Source of the DNA: Hyphomicrobiaceae bacterium
GTDB taxonomy: Bacteria; Pseudomonadota; Alphaproteobacteria; Rhizobiales; Methyloligellaceae
Direction: 5' to 3'
Length of the DNA stretch: 64,000 nucleotides
Assembly: GCA_020637815.1 (NCBI GenBank)
Contig: JACKJS010000001.1
Span: 1,178,001 to 1,242,000 of the forward strand
Position 1 is the first letter of the stretch. Every line of letters begins with the position of its first letter. This document shows, in pieces, positions 36,171 to 45,317 of this stretch. The position numbers were made by a program, and so were the translations under genes. The notes below the pieces were generated by a model. The model had not been told where the DNA came from. It saw only the letters and a list, made by a program, of their open reading frames with translations, and made no database searches.

Positions 36171-37505
36171 CTAGCCCTTCGGCAGCGCCTCGCCGAATCG
36201 GACTGCCTGACCCGCAGCCTTTCCGAGCTCGCCCTCCCACATGGCGAGATGCCCGCGCACCACCGTACCCATGGGCCATCCCACGACCTTGCGTCCAGCG
36301 AAGGGCGTCCAACCAGCCTTACTGCCGATCCAGCCGTCTTCGATGATGCGTTCGGCCTTGAGGTCGACGATCGTGAGGTCCGCGTCGTAACCCACGGCGA
36401 TGCGGCCCTTGCAGGCAATCTCGAACAGACGCTGGGCGCCCGCGCTAGTGAGATCGACGAAACGGGCAAGACTCAGGCGGCCAGCATTCACGTGATCGAG
36501 CATGATCGGCACGAGCGTCTGCACCCCGGGCATGCCGGACGGTGTCGCGGGATAGGTGGCCGCCTTCTCTTCGAGAGTATGCGGCGCGTGGTCCGACCCC
36601 AAAATGTCGACGACGCCTTGTTCCAGCCCCCACCACAAAAGGTTCTGATGCGCCCGGTCCCGGATGGGCGGGTTCTGCTGAACCTTCGTCCCGAGCCGCT
36701 CATAGTCTTCGGGGCCGGAAAGCGTCAGGTGCTGCGGCGTCACCTCTACCGTCGCGATGTCCTTGTGGTGCGACAATAGTTCCATCTCGGCACCCGTCGA
36801 GACATGCAGGATATGGATGCGCGCGCCCGTGGCTCGAGCGAGCCGCAAAAGACGCTGAGTCGATTCGAGCGCGGCGATCTCGTCGCGCCACTCATAATGG
36901 CTGGTCGGATCGCCCACACGCCGTATCGAGAGACGTTCCCGCAAGCGTGACTCAAGTTCGGAGTGGATCGAACAGCGGCGGCGAATCGTCGAAAACACTC
37001 GGGTGAGGGTTTCGTCATCCTCGACGAGGAGATCGCCAGTGGAGGAGCCCGCGAAAATCTTGACGCCGGCCGCACCCGGCAAGCGCTCGAGACGGCCGAG
37101 GTCTCCGGCGTTCTCGCGCGTTGCCCCGACGAAGAATGCAAAATCGCAATGCATGCGATTGGTGCCCGCGGCGACTTTCGCGGCCAATGCTTCTGCGCTC
37201 GTGGTTGGCGGACTGGTGTTGGGCATCTCGAACACGGCCGTGACGCCGCCGAGCGCCGCAGAGCGGCTGCCCGTCTCCAGGTCCTCCTTGTGCTCCATGC
37301 CGGGCTCGCGGAAATGGACCTGGGTATCGATCACGCCGGGCAGGATGTGCAGGCCGCGCACATCGACGACCTTGCTGCCTTGGGCCTCTGCGATATCGCC
37401 GATGGCGCGGATCTGGCCGTCGCGCACGCCAATATCGGCGAGGCCCTCGCCCGCGTGGTTCACCAGCGTTCCGCCCTTGAAAACGATATCGAAGGTCTCG
37501 GCCAT
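36171..37505 (-). CDS. pyrC: Dihydroorotase (class I type)
   Basis: 444 residues from ATG at 37505 (MAETFDIVFKGGTLVNHAGE). It is a metal-dependent cyclic amidohydrolase: LPGVIDTQVHFREPG holds the first metal His pair near 57-66, with later motifs ARIHILHVSTGAEM, VEVTPQHL, NPPIRD and the catalytic Asp in ILGSDHAPHTLEEK near 312. Pyrimidine biosynthesis is the likely role; allantoinase is a related alternative that sequence reading alone cannot exclude. Confidence 0.88.
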   Translation of the reverse strand: MAETFDIVFKGGTLVNHAGEGLADIGVRDGQIRAIGDIAEAQGSKVVDVRGLHILPGVIDTQVHFREPGMEHKEDLETGSRSAALGGVTAVFEMPNTSPPTTSAEALAAKVAAGTNRMHCDFAFFVGATRENAGDLGRLERLPGAAGVKIFAGSSTGDLLVEDDETLTRVFSTIRRRCSIHSELESRLRERLSIRRVGDPTSHYEWRDEIAALESTQRLLRLARATGARIHILHVSTGAEMELLSHHKDIATVEVTPQHLTLSGPEDYERLGTKVQQNPPIRDRAHQNLLWWGLEQGVVDILGSDHAPHTLEEKAATYPATPSGMPGVQTLVPIMLDHVNAGRLSLARFVDLTSAGAQRLFEIACKGRIAVGYDADLTIVDLKAERIIEDGWIGSKAGWTPFAGRKVVGWPMGTVVRGHLAMWEGELGKAAGQAVRFGEALPKG

Positions 37506-37579
37506 CTCGCTCCGGCTTCTCCTTGCGGGCCTCGCGCCCCGCACTTAGATTTCTGGCCTTGGTAGCAGAAGGCCACCCC

Positions 37580-38464
37580 ATGAGTCACCGCGAAGAAACT
37601 CCGTGCCGCGTATCGCTTCTCGCCGATCGCGGTGTTTTGCGCGTCACTGGCGCCGACGCGAAGACGTTCCTGCAAGGCCTCTTGACCAACGACATGGGAA
37701 AAACGGAAAGCGGCAACGCGATCCATGCCGGTCTCCTGTCGCCGCAAGGCAAGATCCTGTTCGACTTCTTCGTCGTCCCGTCCGGCAGCGGATACGTAAT
37801 CGACGCGCCGAAGGACACGCTCGGAGAATTGGCCAAACGGTTGTCGTTCTATCGGCTGCGCGCCGATGTGACGATCGAGGAGGCGCCGGAGTTTGCGGTC
37901 GCGGCCCTTTGGAACGGTGCTCCAGCCCCACCCGCGGGCGCAATCGTCTATGCGGACCCGAGGCTCGCGGAACTCGGCATGCGCGTCCTGCTGCCTGACG
38001 GTATCTCCGTTGACGATTTGGCGTGCGCCACCGCACCCACGGAGGACTACCACGCTCATCGTATCGCGCTCGGTGTGCCGCAAGGCGGGCGCGACTACGC
38101 CTATGGGGATGCGTTTCCGCACGAAGCCTTGTTCGATCAACTCAACGGCGTCGACTTCAAAAAGGGGTGCTACGTGGGACAGGAAGTCGTCTCGCGCATG
38201 GAGCACAGGGGCACGGCCCGTAAGCGCATTGTCCCCATAGCGGGCAATGCGGCACTGGAATCGGGGATCGAGATTATGGCGGGCGACCTCCCCGCCGGCG
38301 AGATTGGTTCGGTCGACGGCACGCGCGGCCTCGCGCTCCTTCGTCTCGACCGGGCGGCCAAGGCTGAAGCCCAAGGCATTCCGTTGCGCGCTGGCGAGAC
38401 AACGATCACGCTTCATCTGCCGGCTTTCGCCACGTTCGAATTGCCGGCGGTGGAAAGCGCATGA
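37580..38464 (+). CDS. ygfZ: Folate-binding protein YgfZ (CAF17-like)
   Basis: 294 residues from ATG at 37580 (MSHREETPCRVSLLADRGVL). The aminomethyltransferase-like fold has LQGLLTNDMGK and the diagnostic KGCYVGQEVVSRMEHRGTAR near 197-216, which includes the conserved Cys. YgfZ proteins help maintain or repair certain iron-sulfur enzymes and bind tetrahydrofolate. Its stop overlaps the tag start as ATGA. Confidence 0.94.
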   Translation: MSHREETPCRVSLLADRGVLRVTGADAKTFLQGLLTNDMGKTESGNAIHAGLLSPQGKILFDFFVVPSGSGYVIDAPKDTLGELAKRLSFYRLRADVTIEEAPEFAVAALWNGAPAPPAGAIVYADPRLAELGMRVLLPDGISVDDLACATAPTEDYHAHRIALGVPQGGRDYAYGDAFPHEALFDQLNGVDFKKGCYVGQEVVSRMEHRGTARKRIVPIAGNAALESGIEIMAGDLPAGEIGSVDGTRGLALLRLDRAAKAEAQGIPLRAGETTITLHLPAFATFELPAVESA

Positions 38465-39042
38465 GCGCCAAAACACTCAAGCGTTGTCCGTGGCCCGGGA
38501 CGGATCCGCTTTACGTCGCCTATCACGACGACGAATGGGGCGTTCCGGAGCGTGACGACCGCGCACTCTACGAAAAGCTCGTACTCGACGGCTTTCAGGC
38601 CGGGCTCGCATGGATCACGATCCTGCGGAAACGTGACGCCTTCAGAGAGGCTTTCGACGGTTTCCAGCCTGAAAAAATAGCCCGCTACAATGCCAAGAAG
38701 GTCGAAGCTCTGATGCAGGATGCCGGTATCGTTCGCAATCGCATGAAGATCGAGGGCGCTATCCGCTCCGCCCAAAGCTGGCTCGACATGATGGAATCGG
38801 GACCCGGCTTTTCTGCCTTCCTATGGGACTTCGTGGACGGAAAGCCGATCGTCAACCGCTTCAAATCCATGCAAGAGGTGCCGGCCGAAACGCCGCTATC
38901 GCGCACGATGTCCAAGGAGCTGAAGGCGCGCGCCTTCAAGTTCTGCGGACCGACCATTATCTATGCGTTTATGCAAGCGACAGGGCTCGTCAACGACCAT
39001 TTGACGAGTTGCCACCGGCACAAAGTGTGCGCCGGCATTTAG
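38461..39042 (+). CDS. tag: DNA-3-methyladenine glycosylase I
   Basis: 193 residues. It removes 3-methyladenine from alkylated DNA. The zinc-binding set is complete: CPWPGTDPLYVAYHDDEWG at the start gives Cys9 and His, and NDHLTSCHRH at the end gives His and Cys. The catalytic and binding regions LDGFQAGLAWITILRKRDAF and NRFKSMQEVPAETPLS are intact. Coupled to ygfZ. Confidence 0.96.
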   Translation: MSAKTLKRCPWPGTDPLYVAYHDDEWGVPERDDRALYEKLVLDGFQAGLAWITILRKRDAFREAFDGFQPEKIARYNAKKVEALMQDAGIVRNRMKIEGAIRSAQSWLDMMESGPGFSAFLWDFVDGKPIVNRFKSMQEVPAETPLSRTMSKELKARAFKFCGPTIIYAFMQATGLVNDHLTSCHRHKVCAGI

Positions 39043-39054
39043 CCATCGGCAAAT

Positions 39055-39294
39055 TCAGCCGCGGCCGCGCGGATCCATACTGCGCGGATAGGTGCGCTCT
39101 TCCTGAATTTTTCCGTCGCGCTTTCTGATGCGCACCGAGCCCATCTTCTTGACGGCGCGTTCAAGAACGCCGCCTTTCGTCGCGTCGGCTTTCGTCTTGA
39201 ACCGCTTCACGACTTCTCCAGAGCCCTCTCTCTTCAGCTCCCACTTCTTGTTCTTGTCGTTGTAGCTGAGAGAAAATCTCGGCAATTTTGCCAT
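39055..39294 (-). CDS. DUF2188 family small protein
   Basis: 79 residues. The pattern SLSYNDKNKKWELKREGSGE, then VVKRFKTKADATKGGVLERA, GSVRIRKRDGKIQEERTYPR, matches DUF2188, a small basic alpha/beta protein of unknown function in which an A-x-x-x-A helix follows two strands. Convergent with tag at 12 bases, and divergent from the HD hydrolase across 186 bases with no recognised motif. Confidence 0.75.
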   Translation of the reverse strand: MAKLPRFSLSYNDKNKKWELKREGSGEVVKRFKTKADATKGGVLERAVKKMGSVRIRKRDGKIQEERTYPRSMDPRGRG

Positions 39295-39480
39295 CGAACG
39301 TTCTCCCCTTTTCTTCGTTGGCTGCTTCCTCCCGCATTCGCGAGGCCGCTATGAATGGCATCCACACGTTGTATCGTCCATGTCTTTTTTGGCAGGCCGT
39401 CCGGCATCCGCGCCGCTCGTTTGACTTCGGCGCGCGGTTCCGATCAGTGTCGCGCCACAACGCACAACGACGAGAGACCC

Positions 39481-40095
39481 GTGAACGCCAAAGCGAAGAC
39501 TGAAGCCCCGCGCGCCTGGCAGCGCATGTTGAGCGGACGGCGGCTCGACCTTCTCGATCCCTCGCCGCTCGATATCGAGATCGAAGATATCGCTCATGGG
39601 CTGGCGCGCGTCGCACGCTGGAACGGTCAAACCCGCGGCGATCATACCTTCTCGGTGGCCGAACACAGCCTCTTGGTCGAGGCGATCACGCGCGATCTCG
39701 CGCCCAATGCGCCGGCGGAACATCAGCTTGCCGCCCTTCTCCACGACGCCCCCGAATATGTCATCGGGGACCTGATCAGTCCCTTCAAGGCCGCCCTGGC
39801 GTTCGACTACCGCACATTCGAAGCGCGGCTTCTGTCCGCGATCCATCTCCGCTTCGGGCTGCCGACCGAGCTACCGGAGGAGACGGCCAAACTGATCAAG
39901 CGCGCCGACAAGATCGCAGCCTATTACGAGGCGGTGGGCCTCGCCGGTTTTTCCCAAAGCGAAGCGCGGCGTTTCTTCGGCCAGCCGAAGGGGCTTAGCC
40001 CCGCTCTCGTCACAACTCTGACCGCGTTGCGCCCCCTTCCCGCGTCAGAAGGCGAGGATCGGTTCTTGAAACGGTTTCATGAGCTTGCCAGATGA
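39481..40095 (+). CDS. HD-domain phosphohydrolase (YfbR-like)
   Basis: 204 residues from GTG at 39481, chosen because upstream residues are unlike the family and a GAGAG lies just before it. HD motifs: RWNGQTRGDHTFSVAEHSLL with the first His, ALLHDAPEYVIGDLISPF with the HD pair near 90, and IKRADKIAAYYEA with the distal Asp. The family includes 5'-deoxynucleotidases; the substrate here is unproven. First of a rightward group leading to the NadQ-type regulator. Confidence 0.88.
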   Translation: MNAKAKTEAPRAWQRMLSGRRLDLLDPSPLDIEIEDIAHGLARVARWNGQTRGDHTFSVAEHSLLVEAITRDLAPNAPAEHQLAALLHDAPEYVIGDLISPFKAALAFDYRTFEARLLSAIHLRFGLPTELPEETAKLIKRADKIAAYYEAVGLAGFSQSEARRFFGQPKGLSPALVTTLTALRPLPASEGEDRFLKRFHELAR

Positions 40096-40138
40096 ATAGC
40101 GTACATATCGCTGTCGAATCGCTAAACTAGAGGGACCC

Positions 40139-40714
40139 ATGGATACGCTGACGTTCGATAGAGACGGTTGCGCCGACCTGGAGACGATGTCTCCGGAGAC
40201 CATTCTCGTCTCCCCGCTGAGCCTCGTCCAAACGACGGTGACCACGGCGCGAGTCAGCCATTTGGTGACACTGATCAACGGGGAAACTCTCATCGACACG
40301 CCGGTAAGCATCGGGCAGGACCGGCATTTGCGGCTCGCCATGAACGATATCAGCGAGCCGCGGGACGGCCTCGTCGTACCGACCGAAGGCCATGTCGCGA
40401 AGCTCATCGAGTTTGCAACGGCGTGGGACCAGCAGGCCCCGCTCCTCATTCATTGCTGGGCCGGGATCAGCCGCTCGACCGCAGGCGCCTTTGTCGCGCT
40501 TTGCGCCCTCAATCCGCGTGCCGACGAGCATTCCCTGGCGCGCGCCTTGCGCCGCGCCTCGCCCACCGCCTACCCCAACCGGCGGATCGTCGCCTTGGCC
40601 GACAACGTGCTCGGACGTGGCGGCCGCATGAGCGCGGCCGTGGACCACATCGGGCGCGGCGTTCTCGCCGAGGAAGGAAAAGTCTTCTCACTTCCCGCGC
40701 GTCACGCGGCGTAG
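40139..40714 (+). CDS. Tyrosine-phosphatase-fold protein
   Basis: 191 residues. The P-loop HCWAGISRSTAGAF near 103-116 fits HCx5R(S/T), with the nucleophile Cys. Upstream NDISEPRDGLVVPTEGHVAK provides the general-acid loop region. It is a cysteine-based phosphatase acting on protein tyrosine or a small phosphorylated compound. Three bases separate it from the NadQ-like gene, so they are surely co-transcribed. Confidence 0.85.
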   Translation: MDTLTFDRDGCADLETMSPETILVSPLSLVQTTVTTARVSHLVTLINGETLIDTPVSIGQDRHLRLAMNDISEPRDGLVVPTEGHVAKLIEFATAWDQQAPLLIHCWAGISRSTAGAFVALCALNPRADEHSLARALRRASPTAYPNRRIVALADNVLGRGGRMSAAVDHIGRGVLAEEGKVFSLPARHAA

Positions 40715-40717
40715 GCC

Positions 40718-41743
40718 ATGTCCAGCGGCCGGCCCAACGACGCGGCTGCCAGGGATCTTTCGGACGGCGACCCTTCCGTCAACAATCCACAAATAGAACT
40801 GGGCCTGAACGCGGCCATCGTGATGGTCCGCAATCAGCAGCCGCACATTCTCGTGGTGCGGCCCGGCATCGCCGGAAACGAGTCCGGGGACGCCTTGCCG
40901 TTTGGCCCGTTCGAGCCGCGTGAGCATCGCACACTCGAAATCGGCCTGCGAGAGTGGGTGGAACGGCAAACCGGCATCGAGCTCGGCTATGTGGAGCAAC
41001 TCTACACGTTTGGCGATCGCGGCCGGCATGCGGAGCCTGGCGGCGCCCATACGCTTTCGGTCGGCTATCTCGCGCTTACCCGTGGCGCCACGGGAGAGAT
41101 GCGCGGCGCCCATTGGTCGCCCTGGTACACTTATTTCCCTTGGGAGGATTGGCGGAAGGGCAAACCGCAAATCCTGACCGAGGAAATCGAACCGCGACTG
41201 AAGGCCTGGGCCGAGCGGCCGCCTTCGCACAGCGAACCGATCCGCCCACTGCGCCGTCCCGAGCGCCTAAAGATCGGTTTCGGCATCGGCGGCGGCTGGG
41301 ACGAAGAGAAGGTGCTCGAGCGCTACGAACTGCTTTACGAGGCCGGCCTCGTCGAAGAAGCGAAGCGCGACGGACGGTCGGCGGCGAACCGTTGGGACGA
41401 GCTACCCGAACTCGGTCGCCCCATGGCCCTCGACCATCGGCGCATTCTGGCCACGGCCATGGGCCGGGTTCGCGGCAAGCTGAAATACCGGCCGGTGGTG
41501 TTCGAGTTGCTGCCGCCGGAGTTCACGCTTTACGACCTGCAAAAAACCGTCGAGGCAATCTCCGGCACCTTGCTGCACAAGCAGAATTTCCGGCGGCTTG
41601 TGGAGAAAGGCGGTCTGGTCGAGCCGACGGGCAACGTCTCGACCGAAACAGGCGGGCGCCCTGCCCGGCTTTACCGCTTCCGCCGCGAAGTGGTTCTGGA
41701 GCGCCCCGCGCCGGGCCTGCGGGTCAGTGCAAGCCGCGGCTAA
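40718..41743 (+). CDS. nadQ: NadQ/NrtR-type Nudix-winged-helix regulator of NAD synthesis
   Basis: 341 residues. An N-terminal Nudix-like domain (~25-170) has a degenerate box: FEPREHRTLEIGLREWVERQ lacks the spacing and second catalytic Glu of REUxEExGU, so hydrolase activity is unlikely. The C-terminal ~80 residues form a winged helix (FELLPPEFTLYDLQKTVEAI; LLHKQNFRRLVEKGGLVEPT; GGRPARLYRFRREV), as in NrtR. Proteins of this architecture, called NadQ in Rhizobiales, are predicted repressors of nadABC. The nad operon lies 7 kb downstream with palindromic operators. Direct binding is inferred. Confidence 0.78.
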   Translation: MSSGRPNDAAARDLSDGDPSVNNPQIELGLNAAIVMVRNQQPHILVVRPGIAGNESGDALPFGPFEPREHRTLEIGLREWVERQTGIELGYVEQLYTFGDRGRHAEPGGAHTLSVGYLALTRGATGEMRGAHWSPWYTYFPWEDWRKGKPQILTEEIEPRLKAWAERPPSHSEPIRPLRRPERLKIGFGIGGGWDEEKVLERYELLYEAGLVEEAKRDGRSAANRWDELPELGRPMALDHRRILATAMGRVRGKLKYRPVVFELLPPEFTLYDLQKTVEAISGTLLHKQNFRRLVEKGGLVEPTGNVSTETGGRPARLYRFRREVVLERPAPGLRVSASRG

Positions 41744-41823
41744 CGGTTGCATCTTGAACGAGGGTCGCCGAGAAACGACATTGCAAACGGACCCTGCCGC
41801 CTAGCTTCGAGTTTCTGCCGCTC

Positions 41824-43023
41824 ATGACCTCGCCTTGCCCCTCCGGATTCCCGAGAATCGCTTCGTTCACGACTCGTGCCGCGCTTCTTGCCGTTTTGGC
41901 CTTGGGATTCGGGTCGGTCCTGGCGCTCCGGCCGGCATTCGCACTCGAAAAAACGGTCGATACCCAGAACGGTCCGCTCACGATCGAGACGGTTGCACAA
42001 GGCTTGAACCACCCGTGGGGCATGGTTTTCTTGCCCGACGGCCGGATGCTGGTGACCGAACGCGTGGGTACGCTTCGCATTGTCGGTGCGGACGGTTCGG
42101 TCTCCGAGCCCCTCTCGGGTGTGCCGGAGGTCGAGGCCAAAGGCCAAGGCGGCCTCCTCGACGTCGCGCTCGATCCCGACTTCCTCACCAACAAGCTTGT
42201 CTACCTGTCCTATGCGGAGCCCGGCGAAGGCGGCGCGGGCACAGCCGTGGCGCGCGGCAGACTGAACGGCGAGACGCTCAAGGACCTGAAGGTCATCTTC
42301 CGCCAGACTCCAAAGGTCGAAGGACCCAATCATTTCGGCGGCAGGCTGGCGTTCGCGCCGGACGGTACCCTCTTCATCACGCTCGGCGAACGATTCAAAT
42401 TCGAGCCCGCGCAGGACCTGACGAGCCATCTCGGGAAAGTCGTCCGCATCAATCCGGACGGATCGGTGCCGCAAGGCAACCCCTTTATCGGACAAAAGGA
42501 CGCGCAGCCGGAGATCTGGTCCTACGGCCACCGCAACGTGGAGGGCGCGGCCATCGACCCGCGAACCGGCAAGCTCTGGATCCTGGAGTTTGGCCCCAAA
42601 GGCGGCGACGAGCTCAACCGCCCCGCGCCCGGCGAAAATTACGGCTGGCCCCTCGTCAGTTGGGGCAAACATTATGACGGCAAGGACATTCCCAATCCGC
42701 CGACGCGCCCCGAATTCGCGGACGCTGTCCGTCATTGGACGCCCGTCATCTCACCCTCGGGCGCGACGTTCTACACCGCCGAGCCCGTTCCGGGCTGGAC
42801 GGCGGAAGCCATTCCGGCATGGCAAGGGGACTTGCTCGTCGGCGGTTTGTCGTCGCAAAGCATTATTCGTCTCAGCATCGACGGCGAGACGGTGACGGGA
42901 GAGGAACGCATCCCTCTCGGTGTCAGGATTCGCGACGTGATCCAGGGGCCGGACGCAGCCGTCTACGCGCTCACCGACGAAGACGACGGAAAGATCCTGC
43001 GCCTCACGGCAGAGTCCCAATGA
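41824..43023 (+). CDS. PQQ-dependent soluble aldose sugar dehydrogenase
   Basis: 399 residues with a signal peptide (LLAVLALGFGSVLALRPAFA). The six-bladed propeller of the sGDH/Asd family shows LNHPWGMVFLPDGRMLVTER, QGGLLDVALDPDF, PNHFGGRLAFAPDG and the metal/PQQ region ENYGWPLVSWGKHYDGKD. It oxidises sugars in the periplasm with PQQ as cofactor, passing electrons to the respiratory chain. Its stop overlaps the next start as ATGA. PQQ genes are not in this window. Confidence 0.92.
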   Translation: MTSPCPSGFPRIASFTTRAALLAVLALGFGSVLALRPAFALEKTVDTQNGPLTIETVAQGLNHPWGMVFLPDGRMLVTERVGTLRIVGADGSVSEPLSGVPEVEAKGQGGLLDVALDPDFLTNKLVYLSYAEPGEGGAGTAVARGRLNGETLKDLKVIFRQTPKVEGPNHFGGRLAFAPDGTLFITLGERFKFEPAQDLTSHLGKVVRINPDGSVPQGNPFIGQKDAQPEIWSYGHRNVEGAAIDPRTGKLWILEFGPKGGDELNRPAPGENYGWPLVSWGKHYDGKDIPNPPTRPEFADAVRHWTPVISPSGATFYTAEPVPGWTAEAIPAWQGDLLVGGLSSQSIIRLSIDGETVTGEERIPLGVRIRDVIQGPDAAVYALTDEDDGKILRLTAESQ

Positions 43024-43424
43024 TCCTCCCGCTCTCGCTCGGGTTCATGGGCCGCTTCGGGCGCTCTGCGCCGTTGCGGGCCTTCGACGCGGATTTGCGG
43101 GCCCTCGACCTGCACCCCAATCTGGTGCCGGAGGCAGTCAAGCTCGCGGCGCTGCGAATCTTGATGGAGAAAACGGGCGGCAGAGAGCCCATCTCCGCCA
43201 GGCGCCGGGCAGCCGTCGAACTCCTCGCCTATTGCATGCTGGGCGCCGACCCGTTTGCGCGTGCCAACGGAATAGTGCTGACCGAAGATATCGAATCGCG
43301 CATCGATGCGGCCCTTGACGACGAAACCGGAAACGATGCCAAGCTCATCCTGTTGGCACTTCATGCAAATGTGATCCAGCCGAGCGTCGTCGAACGCTTT
43401 AGGTTGGAAGCCGAATCCGGGTAA
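43020..43424 (+). CDS. Hypothetical protein coupled to the sugar dehydrogenase
   Basis: 134 residues from ATG at 43020, overlapping the dehydrogenase stop. It is helical (APLRAFDADLRALDLHPNLV; EAVKLAALRILMEKTGGREP; RRRAAVELLAYCMLGADPFA), cytoplasmic, with no recognised domain. Overlap suggests co-translation, but function is unknown. The longer frame reaching back to 42735 is a shadow of the dehydrogenase. Confidence 0.65.
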   Translation: MILPLSLGFMGRFGRSAPLRAFDADLRALDLHPNLVPEAVKLAALRILMEKTGGREPISARRRAAVELLAYCMLGADPFARANGIVLTEDIESRIDAALDDETGNDAKLILLALHANVIQPSVVERFRLEAESG

Positions 43425-43514
43425 ACCCACTCAAAGATCCGATTGCGACCCGTGCCGCACGGGACGTCCATGCGAGCGATCCTCGCCCAATCTAATGTCT
43501 GCTTGTCAGCGTCC

Positions 43515-44441
43515 ATGTCACAGATCATCTCCATAAAGGGCTTGTCGAAGACCTACAAATCGGGTTTCGAAGCGCTCAAGACCATCGACCTCGACATCGA
43601 GAAAGGCGAAATCTTCGCGCTTCTCGGACCGAACGGTGCGGGCAAGACCACGCTGATCAGCATCATTTGCGGGATCGTCACGCCGAGCTCCGGCTCGGTG
43701 ACGGTCAGTGACTACGATATCATTCGCGACTATCGCGCCACCCGATCCATGATCGGCCTCGTGCCGCAGGAACTAACCGCCGAAATGTTCGAGACGGTGT
43801 GGGCCACGGTCTCCCACAGCCGCGGTCTATTCGGGAAATGGCCCGACCCCGCCTATGTCGAGAAGGTCCTCAAAGACCTCGCGCTTTGGAACAAGAAGGA
43901 TTCGAAGTTGATTACGCTTTCGGGCGGCATGAAACGGCGCGTCCTTATCGCCAAGGCTCTCGCGCACGAACCGTCGATTCTATTTCTTGACGAGCCAACC
44001 GCCGGCGTGGACGTGGAATTGCGAAACGACATGTGGGAGCTGGTGAGACGTCTGCGGGATTCAGGCGTCACCATCATTTTGACGACGCATTACATCCAGG
44101 AAGCCGAGGACATGGCCGATAGGATCGGCGTGATCAACAATGGCGAGCTGATCCTCGTCGAGGACAAGCACGAACTGATGCGCAAGCTCGGCAAGAAGCA
44201 GCTGACACTCCAACTTCACGATGCTCTCGACGCTATCCCGGCCTCACTCGCAAGCCATCACCTTGTGCTCGCGAAAGACGGTTCCGAGCTGATCTACACC
44301 TATGACAGCCAAGGCACGCGCACGGGCATCACACATTTGCTGACGGACCTCGCCGACGCCGGCATCCGATTCAAGGACCTCGATACCTCTCAAAGCTCTC
44401 TCGAGGAGATATTCGTCGGCCTTGTGAGGCGCGACCGATGA
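43515..44441 (+). CDS. ABC-2 type transporter ATP-binding protein (YadG-like)
   Basis: 308 residues from ATG at 43515. Walker A GPNGAGKTT near 40, signature LSGGMKRRVLIAKALAHEP near 140, Walker B ILFLDEPTAGVD, and switch His in TTHYIQEAEDMADRIG are all intact. Length and sequence style match YadG. It powers the permease encoded by the overlapping next gene. The substrate is unknown. Confidence 0.95.
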   Translation: MSQIISIKGLSKTYKSGFEALKTIDLDIEKGEIFALLGPNGAGKTTLISIICGIVTPSSGSVTVSDYDIIRDYRATRSMIGLVPQELTAEMFETVWATVSHSRGLFGKWPDPAYVEKVLKDLALWNKKDSKLITLSGGMKRRVLIAKALAHEPSILFLDEPTAGVDVELRNDMWELVRRLRDSGVTIILTTHYIQEAEDMADRIGVINNGELILVEDKHELMRKLGKKQLTLQLHDALDAIPASLASHHLVLAKDGSELIYTYDSQGTRTGITHLLTDLADAGIRFKDLDTSQSSLEEIFVGLVRRDR

Positions 44442-45199
44442 ACCTCCCTGGCATCCTTGCGATCTATCGGTACGAGATGGCGCGCTGGGTGCGCACGTTG
44501 CTGCAAAGCCTAGTGTCTCCCGTCATCGCCACCTCTTTGTATTTTGTCGTGTTCGGTGCCGCGATCGGTTCACGCATCAGTGAGATCGACGGCGTGCCCT
44601 ATGGCGCCTTCATCGTGCCGGGCTTGATCATGCTGAACCTTCTGACCCAGAGCGTCGCCAACGCTTCGTTCGGCATTTACTTCCCGCGTTTTACCGGAAC
44701 CATCTACGAGCAGCTCTCCGCGCCGCTTTCGCCTATCGAGATTGTCGCCGGATATGTGGGCGCCGCGGCAACGAAATCGATCGTTCTCGGGCTCATCATC
44801 CTCGCGACCGCGACATTGTTCGTGCAAATCAGGATCGATCATCCCGTTTGGATGGCATTCTTTCTCGTACTCACCGCCATCACGTTCAGCCTGTTCGGCT
44901 TTGTCATCGGTCTTTGGGCTGAAGGGTTCGAACAGCTTCAGCTCGTGCCGCTCCTGGTCATCACGCCTCTGACCTTTCTCGGCGGGACGTTCTATTCGCT
45001 GAGTGTCCTGCCTCCGCTCTGGCAGACAGTGTCTTTACTCAATCCCGTCGTCTATCTGGTCAGCGCCTTCCGCTGGAGCTTCTACAGCACCGCCGATGTT
45101 AGCGTCGAAGTCAGCTTGGTCATGATCTTCGTGTTCCTCGCCCTGTGCCTCGGCGCGGTGTGGTGGGTCTTCAAGACCGGCTACCGACTCAAGAGCTAG
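44438..45199 (+). CDS. ABC-2 type transporter permease (YadH-like)
   Basis: 253 residues with about six membrane helices (VSPVIATSLYFVVFGAAIG; MAFFLVLTAITFSLFGFVIG; VSLVMIFVFLALCLGAVWW). The ABC-2 signature FLGGTFYSLSVLPPLWQTVS, then LLNPVVYLVSAFRWSFY, is present. It overlaps its ATPase gene by ATGA, so the two form one exporter. Drug, lipid or polysaccharide export are all possible. Confidence 0.94.
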   Translation: MNLPGILAIYRYEMARWVRTLLQSLVSPVIATSLYFVVFGAAIGSRISEIDGVPYGAFIVPGLIMLNLLTQSVANASFGIYFPRFTGTIYEQLSAPLSPIEIVAGYVGAAATKSIVLGLIILATATLFVQIRIDHPVWMAFFLVLTAITFSLFGFVIGLWAEGFEQLQLVPLLVITPLTFLGGTFYSLSVLPPLWQTVSLLNPVVYLVSAFRWSFYSTADVSVEVSLVMIFVFLALCLGAVWWVFKTGYRLKS

Positions 45200-45317
45200 A
45201 AGTCGCGGCGGTGGCACACGTTGTCGCCACGCGATTTCTGTGGAACGCGAGGACTGGAAGTGCGCCAGATCCTCGGAAGCGTAGGCGCCAAGGCCGCCGC
45301 GTGCTACTGAACGGCCT

